In this document: one piece after another, positions 9,921 to 18,421 of the stretch
Layout: every line of letters begins with the position of its first letter
Position numbering within the stretch: the first letter of the stretch is position 1
Assembly (NCBI RefSeq): GCF_039793925.1
Contig: NZ_JBAMME010000289.1
Coordinates: 30,037-94,036 of the forward strand
Reading direction: 5' to 3'
Source of the DNA: Thermogutta sp039793925
Lineage (GTDB): Bacteria; Planctomycetota; Planctomycetia; Pirellulales; Thermoguttaceae
Length of the DNA stretch: 64,000 nucleotides
Program-made: the position numbers and the translations under genes
Notes under the pieces: model-generated
The model's database searches: none
Told to the model about the DNA's origin: nothing
Seen by the model: the letters and a program-made list of their open reading frames with translations, nothing else

Positions 9921-12900
9921 CTATCCTCCACCGGAGACAGCCCCAATTTGATACCCCATTCTTTTCGTTAGACTCCCAGGATGACCTGTGAACAGGAGAA
10001 GATCGGTATCCCATAGCACGAGTGGGCCGATCCAAGAAGTTTTCTTCTCGGGCAATGGACACTCCGCGTACCTCACACACCGACCATCTGCGACGTTGTA
10101 AAAAGTCATCTGCAGCACAGCCTGCCTTTCCTGGGGATCCTTTTGCACCTGAAGGGCCACCAGGGTATCGGGATTGTGCACTCGAAGCCACACTTCCACG
10201 CTGGGATGTTCGATGTCTACTACCCATCGTCCCGAGGCTGCCTCGAGAATGACGAGGCCAATTTCCGTCCGGACGTAGAGCCTTCCGCTGCGCTCCCCCA
10301 AAACTCCGATCAGGCGGCCCATCGGGCGACACCATTTGAGCGTTCCGTCAGAGAGCGCAACAGCGCACAGGCACCAGCTTCCCCGGCTTGTCACAATTAC
10401 CGTGTCACCACAAACGAGCGGGGGAAGATTATCCTGGGCGTACCACGGTTGCGAAGGCCACCAGTTGTCGGAAGGCGGAGCCACCCACGGCAGCGTCCGC
10501 AACCACGCCACCTGACCAGTCACATCTCCTGCAAAGACGACCCCTCGGACTTGCCCCACAAATTGGGGACCAAGCGTTGTCACCTGACAATCAATCGGCT
10601 GGTCGATCGTATTTCGCAGGCTAAACAATTTCGTCAATTCGCGGAGGCGTCCTCGTTCTGGATCCACGCACGCCAGACCAAGCTCGATCCGCTCGCTTTC
10701 CGTCTCGGAGGCCACAACGGCGAATAAATCGGTTCCCACCAACCAGGGATCGGAGACAACGTCACCTCCGGGACGGCAGTTCCAAACCACATGCCCGTCG
10801 ATCAGATCGAGGCACACAAGCTCCGTCCCGCGCTGTTCCAATCGGCGGGCAATCATCCGGCCTTCATAGATGACCGGTTTCATACGCACCATTGCCAGTG
10901 CCCGCTGATCGCCCTGAATCGTCGATTGCTGCCCCCACAAGAGTGTCCCATCTTTAGAATAGGCGCGGATATCCGACTGCGCATGCACGAGAAGGAGGTC
11001 TTCCAGCGGCGTAAAACTCACCTGGGCGCCCAGCAAGTCTATTTCTCGATCTGGAAAAGACGAGGGCCGTCGCAAGCCCGGTGCTTCTACCAACACTCCC
11101 GGGCGAACCTCCAGGTCACCCATTTCCAAACTGGCCACCGAGGTGGTGAAAATCCATTGTTCGCTGCGGGGTTCTGATTGGGCCAGCGAGTCCACTTCGC
11201 CGAAGACAGGGACAAGTGATGTGATCAGCTTCAGCCGATGGTGCACTTCCTGTTGAATTGCCGCGTCGGGCACCGATCGGGCACGCTGGTAGTACGCGAA
11301 GGCCTCGGCCATCCGTCCCAATACCAGGTGCCGGTCGCCCAGCCAGATCGCTGCCCTGGCCGCCACAGTGGTCCCCGGTACTCGCATGGACAGGTTTTCC
11401 GCAAGATCCTCCCGGCCGCTGTTTTTTGCCTGCTCGAGTTGAATCTGTCCGACGGTAGCCGCCAATCCTGCAAGCGACCGAGAAAACCCCGAGACACGTG
11501 CCGCGAGCCTTTCCAGATAGAGCGGGAAACTACACCAGAGGTCGCTGTCATCCAAAGCTCGGAAGAAACCCTCCATTTCACCACGGCTTGCCTGAAGGAT
11601 TCGCTGGGCCACCCCTGTCGCGTCCCCGTGATCCAGCATCGCGCTTAACTCCTGCACCAGGTTGTAAGCTGGCTTGCTGATATCTACCTGAAGCGGTTCC
11701 ATTGCACGGGCGAAATTGTCCTGAAGAATTGCCGCAACCGCCGCGCCCCCGGTCTGGCCTCTTTGCAGCGCAACAACCCCCAGATACCGAAGCGACTCGG
11801 AGACCGCGTCGCTGCCAGGGGCGGCTGCCCACTGCACGATGTGGCCCAGACGTGCCAGATGCTTCGCATCATGGATAGCCAGCGCTGCGAACAACTCCTG
11901 TCGGAACACAGGCTCGGAAAAAGCAGGCAAGCGCCATTCTGCCCAATAGGGGCACCGCAAGAACCAATCACACAGCAGCGAAAACGCGGGATACTCATTC
12001 CGCCTGAGCTCGTTCCACATCATCCGGGCCATTCGGTTGGGAAGCCGTTCGTAAATCCCCCAATCGCGTGGCGAGACGAGTTGTGCCAGGTACGTACTCA
12101 CGGCAAGCTTCTCGCCGACTGGCAAGTTAGATTCTGCGGTAACGTCCCAGAGCATCTCCAGAACACGCTGAGCAAAATAACTGGGCGGATTTTGCTGAAG
12201 TGTCCTCACACAGCAGGCCGTCACCCACCGTGACAAGTCCGCATCGGGACAGCTTCGGAACACGGTTTCGCACCACCGTGTCCAGTCCGTTTCCTGATAC
12301 ACTTCTTCCGGAACCTGCGCGAAAAGCTCTGCATCGCACCACACATTAGGATCAAGCAGCGGCCGCAAAGAAACCGATTCCAATTGGATCCGGCGACTTT
12401 GACCCCGCGTCAAAAACAACCCACACCAGGCTACTTGACGGTCGCAGTTTTCCGCGGTTGGTGCCGCAAGCGACCAATGCGTGCCATCGGGACTGACCCA
12501 CCATTTGACACCACCTGCCGCGATGGTCAACCTGAACCATTGCGACTCACCTACCAAGGGAACAACCTGATTATCGTCAGCCCCTCGCTCCCAACTGTCA
12601 TCCTGGGCGGAGTGGAACCCGAAAATCAGTTCCGAGCGGCCCGACCTTTTGAAAAATCCTAACCCGGCGATGGGTCGGCGCTCTTGATCCGCCACGAAAA
12701 ACCCGGTGCCGGGCGTCACGTGATGGAATCTGAGCACAATCTCTAAAGCCCCAGATGGCGGCACCGAAAACCCCGCGTACGCACGCTCTTTCACGTCTTC
12801 CCCGGCGAATTCAACACGACCTTGCTCGTCCATATTGAGTTCCAACCCTGGAAAACTTTTCCAGGTGGACCAGCCAAAACTTGCCGCAGGGAGCACTGCC

Positions 12901-13871
12901 GGAGAAGAAACTGGGGGGAAAGGTTGCTGAGGCCCACGCACCTGGAACAATGCTGGGGTATCATCAGACGGGATGGGTAAGCCGGAGAGCCAGCACAGCT
13001 CGCGCAGCCGGGTTCTTCCGACCATCCAGAGCTCCTTCGGTGGGGCGGGAAGAGGTACAGTCAGCAACCGGAGACCCCCGCGGGTTAGGATCAATTCCTT
13101 CCCATTCCAGAAGAGCATCACACTCCCCACTCCACTTCGCCGATAACGTCCCTGATCCGTCCCCAGCAGTGCCAGCCGCTGCGGTCGCGCGGGGTTTCGT
13201 GGAAAATCTTCTGCCACTGCATACGCCGCCCACGCCTGATAGAAATTCGGATGATAGCGAAGCTCGATCACACGGTTGCCAGACACCACGAAAAACGAGA
13301 GATTTTCCGGGCGAACGAGACCAACCTTGAGACACTGGCCCTGATCAAAATGCGGCGTGATTCGAAAAACACCCTCGACGAACCGCACAGGCCATGGTCC
13401 CTCCCTGGTCTGGTCTATGCGGTAGGATTGCCCGGGGACTTGCTCCAGGATTGAGCGGAGACTGCTTTCTGTGACCACCTCATCGTTTTGCCAGGCCTCT
13501 TTGAACCACCGCGGGTCATACGGGGGCCATGTGTGACCGTTTTCGCCTTCGGAGTGGAGGACATCCCCGCCGGCGGGACTGCCGAGGCTCCGCTCTTTGG
13601 CCCATGTGAAATGCGTTGGCAGTCCATTCGCCAAAATACATAACACCAGGACAATAAAACCGGCGTGGCAGACGTTTCGGTTGATCCATTCTTTCCGGCC
13701 GGTTAATCCACCTTTGAGCTGCATCGGCTCCAGCTCTGGAAAACGGTTCCAAAATAGAAACGGCGATCTGCGTGGAGCGTTGGTTAAAAGCCCGACTGCA
13801 AAATCGCTCATTAGATCCACGTGCGATCGCTGGGCATCATCTCGTTGATTACGAGCCGTCATGCACATCAC
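9921..13871 (-). CDS. Large secreted protein with PQQ-like beta-propeller C-terminus
   Basis: 1316 residues from a GTG at 13871, immediately followed by ATG (13868). Another ATG at 13724 would put the hydrophobic segment (GFIVLVLCILANGL) about 20 residues from the N-terminus, as expected for a signal peptide, and may be the real start. Roughly residues 340-500 look like a concanavalin-type sandwich. A long helical middle part follows. From about residue 940 there are repeats of the PQQ/WD type, such as YSKDGTLLWGQQ, CLDLIDGHVVWNCRPGG and SDGTLKWCRPMGR, which would form a beta-propeller. No PQQ-dehydrogenase active site was recognised, so a binding or scaffold role is more likely. It is the first gene of the cluster that runs to the left edge. 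Confidence 0.75.
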   Translation of the reverse strand: MMCMTARNQRDDAQRSHVDLMSDFAVGLLTNAPRRSPFLFWNRFPELEPMQLKGGLTGRKEWINRNVCHAGFIVLVLCILANGLPTHFTWAKERSLGSPAGGDVLHSEGENGHTWPPYDPRWFKEAWQNDEVVTESSLRSILEQVPGQSYRIDQTREGPWPVRFVEGVFRITPHFDQGQCLKVGLVRPENLSFFVVSGNRVIELRYHPNFYQAWAAYAVAEDFPRNPARPQRLALLGTDQGRYRRSGVGSVMLFWNGKELILTRGGLRLLTVPLPAPPKELWMVGRTRLRELCWLSGLPIPSDDTPALFQVRGPQQPFPPVSSPAVLPAASFGWSTWKSFPGLELNMDEQGRVEFAGEDVKERAYAGFSVPPSGALEIVLRFHHVTPGTGFFVADQERRPIAGLGFFKRSGRSELIFGFHSAQDDSWERGADDNQVVPLVGESQWFRLTIAAGGVKWWVSPDGTHWSLAAPTAENCDRQVAWCGLFLTRGQSRRIQLESVSLRPLLDPNVWCDAELFAQVPEEVYQETDWTRWCETVFRSCPDADLSRWVTACCVRTLQQNPPSYFAQRVLEMLWDVTAESNLPVGEKLAVSTYLAQLVSPRDWGIYERLPNRMARMMWNELRRNEYPAFSLLCDWFLRCPYWAEWRLPAFSEPVFRQELFAALAIHDAKHLARLGHIVQWAAAPGSDAVSESLRYLGVVALQRGQTGGAAVAAILQDNFARAMEPLQVDISKPAYNLVQELSAMLDHGDATGVAQRILQASRGEMEGFFRALDDSDLWCSFPLYLERLAARVSGFSRSLAGLAATVGQIQLEQAKNSGREDLAENLSMRVPGTTVAARAAIWLGDRHLVLGRMAEAFAYYQRARSVPDAAIQQEVHHRLKLITSLVPVFGEVDSLAQSEPRSEQWIFTTSVASLEMGDLEVRPGVLVEAPGLRRPSSFPDREIDLLGAQVSFTPLEDLLLVHAQSDIRAYSKDGTLLWGQQSTIQGDQRALAMVRMKPVIYEGRMIARRLEQRGTELVCLDLIDGHVVWNCRPGGDVVSDPWLVGTDLFAVVASETESERIELGLACVDPERGRLRELTKLFSLRNTIDQPIDCQVTTLGPQFVGQVRGVVFAGDVTGQVAWLRTLPWVAPPSDNWWPSQPWYAQDNLPPLVCGDTVIVTSRGSWCLCAVALSDGTLKWCRPMGRLIGVLGERSGRLYVRTEIGLVILEAASGRWVVDIEHPSVEVWLRVHNPDTLVALQVQKDPQERQAVLQMTFYNVADGRCVRYAECPLPEKKTSWIGPLVLWDTDLLLFTGHPGSLTKRMGYQIGAVSGGG

Positions 13872-13995
13872 CGGTTTTTGCCTTCCCGATGGAAGGAAAG
13901 CGGAAGGTTATTCCTGTTAGGGAAGCTCACGCCCAGGTGGGGTTGCCCATTCCTGCGATGTGGCTGATTGTCCATCCAGCTCTCATTCTAGGGGC

Positions 13996-15534
13996 TCAGT
14001 AGCTGATCCACCCGGCGGATTCCAACCACTGGTAAAGCCAGGGATGCGTCCAGGGATTCCAGGTGGGATAGGCTGCCGACATTGCTGATGCAGCAGCCAG
14101 AAACAGCGCCAACCCACGTCCCCATTTTGTGGAGGCAAGCCGCTCCAGGGCAGGAACCATACCATAAAACCAAAGCGGGATCAGCCACAGGGCCCAGCGG
14201 AAACAGCACGTCATCCCACCGTAACTTCGATCCGCCTGAGGACGAAGAATATAAAAGGCGATGCATATCACGGAAACCACCACGATAGCCAGCAGAACAA
14301 GCCTTTCCTCCGGTCGGTGCCACGATCGCAATCCCCACCAGCACCCTGCGAGCGTCAACAGCCACAGCGGCGTGAGCGAGAAAATCCCGTGATGCCCGAC
14401 GAGCACATGGAACGCATACACCCACGGGGATTCTTCTCCCTTATCAATGCCCACCGGATTGCGCCAGTAGCTGTCGATTTTTCGTCCGCGGACTTCATAT
14501 TCATAGTCATACCAGTTCTCGCCTGGTCCGCCCGATCGATGTGCATACGGGGGTGAGATCGTCCCGTGCGCCAGCCAATTCGTGTAGAAGAAAGCGGCAA
14601 ACACGGCGGCACTGCCAATCAGATACCATATCAGCACTGGTTTGCACACGAATCGCACGAGGATAAGCAAAAGTAACAACCACAGAACAAGCGACGGCAG
14701 CTCGAACGTCACACCCAGGGCCATGACAACTCCCAGCAGCGCAAAAAGCCACCACCGACGATGACCATCCGACACAATTCTCGCGGTCAGCTCCATAGCC
14801 ACGGCAGCGCACACAGCACCGGGCAGGTGGTTATTGAGTGTGTTGACAAACGTCGTAAGAAACGTAGCAAAACACGCACTTCCTATCACAAAGAGCTGAA
14901 TCCATGGGTTGGCGGTCATCCGCTCCACAAGGCGCTGAATACTCCAGAAGTAAATGAGCATGGGAAGCCAGTTGAACGTGATAAGCACAACCCAGGCCAC
15001 CTGATAAGGATAGTCCGCAAGGGTCAGGCCAAATCCGTGGTAGAGGACCCAGTATTCCGCGGCCACGAGTGTCGCAAACAGAGGGGGCTTACTGGAATAG
15101 AGATGCCCGTCGTGCTTCACCATATCGATGGTGTCCCACAATCGTTCCTGAATGACGCGGTCGATGGCATAGGGAGCCCCCGGCACCCGCATGTCGGGTT
15201 CCACCAAAGCGCGAACTGTACACCATCGGCTACGATCGTTCGCACTCAGAAACGGCCGTCTCAAAGCGGCGGCCTCTTTGAGGGCACGTTCGATGCGTTC
15301 GAGTTCTCTCTCGATCTTTTCCGGACTGATCCCCCGCTGCTGCAATTCGGCACGTCTTTCTTCGAGTCGGTGGGGAATCTCGTTGAGTCGCTGGCGCTCC
15401 AACTGATAGACATCTACGGAGTCCACCGCGACAATGCGCCCCAGCATCACCCCGGCGGCCAGGACCATCTGAATGGTGCAGCCGATCCGGACATCGAAGT
15501 TACCCGCGGTATTGACCCTATGCTCAACGTTCAT
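13996..15534 (-). CDS. Putative GT-C membrane glycosyltransferase with coiled-coil insertion
   Basis: 512 residues, start ATG with GGAG five bases ahead. One N-terminal helix (about 22-38) is followed by a strongly charged helical stretch (about 44-95, with LEERRAELQQRG and IERELERIERALKEA) and then a loop containing DGHLYSSKPPLFATL. Roughly ten more membrane helices follow. The G-x-x-Y-x-x-KPPL loop resembles the first extracytoplasmic loop of GT39/GT83 (ArnT-like) lipid-linked glycosyltransferases. That is the basis of the call, and it is not certain. The charged helical insertion before this loop is not something I know from that family. The neighbours, a GT2 transferase and a flippase-like protein on the same strand, support a role in glycolipid or glycan assembly. 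Confidence 0.55.
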   Translation of the reverse strand: MNVEHRVNTAGNFDVRIGCTIQMVLAAGVMLGRIVAVDSVDVYQLERQRLNEIPHRLEERRAELQQRGISPEKIERELERIERALKEAAALRRPFLSANDRSRWCTVRALVEPDMRVPGAPYAIDRVIQERLWDTIDMVKHDGHLYSSKPPLFATLVAAEYWVLYHGFGLTLADYPYQVAWVVLITFNWLPMLIYFWSIQRLVERMTANPWIQLFVIGSACFATFLTTFVNTLNNHLPGAVCAAVAMELTARIVSDGHRRWWLFALLGVVMALGVTFELPSLVLWLLLLLILVRFVCKPVLIWYLIGSAAVFAAFFYTNWLAHGTISPPYAHRSGGPGENWYDYEYEVRGRKIDSYWRNPVGIDKGEESPWVYAFHVLVGHHGIFSLTPLWLLTLAGCWWGLRSWHRPEERLVLLAIVVVSVICIAFYILRPQADRSYGGMTCCFRWALWLIPLWFYGMVPALERLASTKWGRGLALFLAAASAMSAAYPTWNPWTHPWLYQWLESAGWISY

Positions 15535-15959
15535 TGAATCTCCGCGAAACAGTGCGATAATCTTTGGCTATTCGTTTCACTCACCAAGGAAGGCGTCGCC
15601 ACCACAATTGGCAAGCGCTCGCGTCCGAATGTGCCAGGCGATGACCGGCAGGATCACGGCAATACCCCGCTCAGTTTCTACGCAGCCTTCCACGGGGGAG
15701 CCAGCACGTTGGCTGTGCAAAAACACCTGCTCCCTTCCACTGTATAGGATAATCCGCATAAGCCACCGTTAAAAAGATGCGGGCACTGGAACGACATCTT
15801 TCCCGGGTTTGACTCGCCTTTTGTAAGAAGTGCCCAGGACCCATTCGAAAGCCCAGGCAATGTGGGAAACGGCGATTGGTTACGTCGTTTCACGCCACGT
15901 GATGAAATGCGTCGACTCTGCGATCCAAACAGGGCGGCAGGTCTCGTGTGTAAGCGGGT
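15535..15959. other. 425-bp intergenic region, no confident gene
   Basis: It lies between two minus-strand genes. A 60-codon reading frame on the minus strand (15577-15759) starts with ATG after GGTGG, but it has no recognisable motif or hydrophobic signal and is treated as unsupported. No tRNA fold or repeat was found. It may hold the promoter of the putative membrane transferase to its left. Confidence 0.4.
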
Positions 15960-16937
15960 TCAGTTTCCAGATCCAGTCGTGCCGCCGATCTCTTCAGCCA
16001 GCGAGTACGTTCTTTCCTGCTTCACGTGGTAGGCGGTGAGCAATTCGGCGAGAAATCCCACACTGATGAGCTGGGCACCAAGGAGCAATAGGGCTACAGA
16101 ATAGATGACGAGGGGCCGGTCCCGCAAGTTGACGACCTCTGCCCCCGGGATGACGCGAGAGAAAAACCATTCGGCGGCCAGGATGACCAGAATAAATCCT
16201 CCCAGCGCACCGGAGATCAGTCCAAAAGTTCCGAGAAAGTGCTGGGGGCGAAGTCCAAAACCGGTCAGAAATTTGACGGTCAGTAGATCGAGAAACCCTT
16301 TCACGAAGCGTGCCGCCCCGTACTTGGACTTTCCGAATTGTCTCGGGCGGTGATGAATAGGTATCTCCGTCACGCGAAAGCCCCGCGCTGCTGCCAGAAC
16401 CGGGATAAACCGATGGAGCTCACCATAGATGTGAATTTCGTCGAGCACTTCCCGGCGGTAACATTTCATGCCACAGTTGTGATCATGAAGATACACGCCC
16501 GACATTTTCCCGAGCAACCAATTAAACACGCGGGAGGGCCAGACCTTGTGCCAGGGGTCGTGACGCACTTTTTTCCAACCGCTTACGAGATCCCAGCCTT
16601 TTTCCAGTTCTGCCAAAAAACGCGGGATCTCGCGAGGATCGTCCTGAAGGTCGGCGTCCAGCGTCATCACGCGAGGCTTGGTCGCCCGAGAAAACCCCGC
16701 CGTAAGCGCCGCGGCTTTTCCAAAATTCCGCCGGAACCGCAGGCCACGCACTCGGGGATCGGCGGCCGCCAGTTCGCGGATCACCTCCCAGCTTCCATCA
16801 GTAGAACCGTCATCGACGAAGATAATTTCAGCGTCGAGCCCTTCTGCCCCGCAGACGGCTGTGATCTCGGCATAAAGTTGCCGGAGACTTTGCGCCTCAT
16901 TCAACAGAGGAATCACAATGGAAAGCTCGCCACCCAT
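15960..16937 (-). CDS. Family 2 glycosyltransferase, polyprenyl-phosphate sugar transferase type
   Basis: 325 residues. The GT2 fold is clear: LSIVIPLLNEA at 5-15, IIFVDDGSTDGS at 38-49, and the metal-binding DAD in LDADLQDD (D94, D96). NCGMKCYRREV and a basic HHRPRQFGKSKYG follow, as in DPM1/ArnC-like enzymes that load a sugar on a polyprenyl phosphate. Two C-terminal membrane helices (about 238-260 and 272-300) match the membrane-bound subgroup. No strong ribosome binding site is visible. It starts 18 bases after the stop of the flippase-like gene, so the pair is almost certainly one transcript. The donor sugar cannot be told from sequence. Confidence 0.88.
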   Translation of the reverse strand: MGGELSIVIPLLNEAQSLRQLYAEITAVCGAEGLDAEIIFVDDGSTDGSWEVIRELAAADPRVRGLRFRRNFGKAAALTAGFSRATKPRVMTLDADLQDDPREIPRFLAELEKGWDLVSGWKKVRHDPWHKVWPSRVFNWLLGKMSGVYLHDHNCGMKCYRREVLDEIHIYGELHRFIPVLAAARGFRVTEIPIHHRPRQFGKSKYGAARFVKGFLDLLTVKFLTGFGLRPQHFLGTFGLISGALGGFILVILAAEWFFSRVIPGAEVVNLRDRPLVIYSVALLLLGAQLISVGFLAELLTAYHVKQERTYSLAEEIGGTTGSGN

Positions 16938-16955
16938 GTCTGTTGTTGCTTGTTC

Positions 16956-18122
16956 TTACTTCGCGAGGGGTGAAGATGATTTCTCAATTGCCGGTCGGAT
17001 TCCTCGAAACATCCCCGCCACATACGGCAGTAACCACATGACCAGGGCAAGAATGATCTCGGTAGCAAGCCATACCAATCTCAGCATCACCGCTGCCACA
17101 AGCGCGACCACCTCGCCCGAGACGTTCCCCCCCACCAGACACCGAGATGCAAGGTAAGGCGCGAGGACTGCGGCAAGAATGAGTTCGCGGGCTCCCAATC
17201 CGCCCGGCAAAAAAAGAATCAGGAATCCGCCCACCGTGGCGAGTGCCACCGAGGCCACCAGCGGTGGGATCGCCCCCAGGATCGCGCTTCCTGACGGGGC
17301 AAACACAAATCCGGGAAGTTCAATGGCCCGTAAGACCAACCCCAGGCTTGCTCCGAACCCGATCCAGAGTAAAAGCATGGCCGCCCAGCCTTCCCACAGT
17401 TGTACGAAGTTGATGCGATCCACAGCGGCCAGCACCTCCGGCCGATTGCCCCGTACGGCCAGCAGCCGCAGAATGGGCTTGAAAAAAGGAGGAAGGGTGG
17501 GAACTGTGACCACGATAGCCAAAGCAATCGATGTCCACAGTAAACTTGAATTGGATGGAACTCTGATGATCAAATACAGCGTGGCCAGCGCCGCCCCCAC
17601 CGACATCATTGTGAGTGTCTCCACAAAAACGCTGGCGGCCGCCATGACCGGCTGGACACAATTCCCCGCCACAAGCGCAGTTCTCACAATGACCACGCAG
17701 GCCTTGCCCGGCACGTATTTACCGATTTGTCCCACGAGGTACGCACGGAGCACTTTTCCGAACGACGCCTTCTGCTGAGCGGACCGCAAGACCCTCTCCC
17801 AGAACCAGGCCGCGGGCAGGAGACTCGCGGCGTAGCACACTCCCGCAGCCACACACCATCCCCAAGACACCCGTAAAGAGATCCCCCGCTCACCAAGTTG
17901 CCGCAGTTCTCCCAGGGCCTCTTTCCCAGCACGCCACAGGGCCCAAACGATGACCCCTGTGAGTGCAATCTGCAAGGCGTAAATACCCCAACGCCTCCAT
18001 TGACGCGCGAAAGACGTAAAGGGGCATGATCGATCAGGTGTCTCATCACGTCGTTGTGACACGAAACGACCCGGCAGCCGAAAAAGGTTCACCCCGCAAT
18101 ATCTGCGGAGGTGTGTTCTCAA
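16956..18122 (-). CDS. Flippase-like integral membrane protein (AglD/MprF N-terminal type, UPF0104)
   Basis: 388 residues, with a TTG as the furthest start; no ATG occurs near the N-terminus and the exact start is uncertain. About eight membrane helices are present. Features of the lysylphosphatidylglycerol-synthase-TM/UPF0104 family include LRAYLVGQIGKYVPGKACVV and, near the C-terminus, LFLPGGLGARELILAAVL, the usual P-G-G-x-G-x-R-E element. Members of this family are thought to flip lipids or glycolipids. The GT2 gene follows by 18 bases, and this coupling of a polyprenyl-phosphate sugar transferase with a flippase-like protein is common. Most likely the two make and translocate a lipid-linked sugar. 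Confidence 0.8.
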   Translation of the reverse strand: MRTHLRRYCGVNLFRLPGRFVSQRRDETPDRSCPFTSFARQWRRWGIYALQIALTGVIVWALWRAGKEALGELRQLGERGISLRVSWGWCVAAGVCYAASLLPAAWFWERVLRSAQQKASFGKVLRAYLVGQIGKYVPGKACVVIVRTALVAGNCVQPVMAAASVFVETLTMMSVGAALATLYLIIRVPSNSSLLWTSIALAIVVTVPTLPPFFKPILRLLAVRGNRPEVLAAVDRINFVQLWEGWAAMLLLWIGFGASLGLVLRAIELPGFVFAPSGSAILGAIPPLVASVALATVGGFLILFLPGGLGARELILAAVLAPYLASRCLVGGNVSGEVVALVAAVMLRLVWLATEIILALVMWLLPYVAGMFRGIRPAIEKSSSPLAK

Positions 18123-18336
18123 ATCATTGGTGAACTGCTTTATATCCCGTGGCGCCCCTTTAACTTCAGAGGATGGCTACGCAATCTCAGAAGATTGCGG
18201 ACAATGGTCAGTTTTGTGTCAGCCCCGTTCCAGCGGCCCCATGCTTCATCTTAACCGTTGTCATGAGATTTCAAAAGATGAAACACAGCCAGTATTTACT
18301 CAATAATCGAATAACGCCGGTGGAAAATTGCTCGAA

Positions 18337-18354
18337 TGGGCCTGAGGAGGCCCA
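18337..18354 (-). terminator. Possible terminator hairpin after the 999-residue secreted-protein gene
   Basis: A perfect 7-bp inverted repeat (TGGGCCT / AGGCCCA, 4-base loop) lies about 70 bases past the stop of the minus-strand gene. The bases that follow on the minus strand include ATTTT, a weak T-tract, so termination is plausible but not clear. Confidence 0.4.
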
Positions 18355-18421
18355 ACTGTTCCATTTGGACCGCACACCGGTCGGGGTTGGTCGCGGGCAC
18401 CTGACGCAGATCCGTGGTTGG

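Noticed and set aside
15577..15759. 60-codon minus-strand frame in the gap before the putative GT-C gene
   Set aside because: It has a fair ribosome binding site but no motif, helix or signal; a chance frame cannot be excluded.
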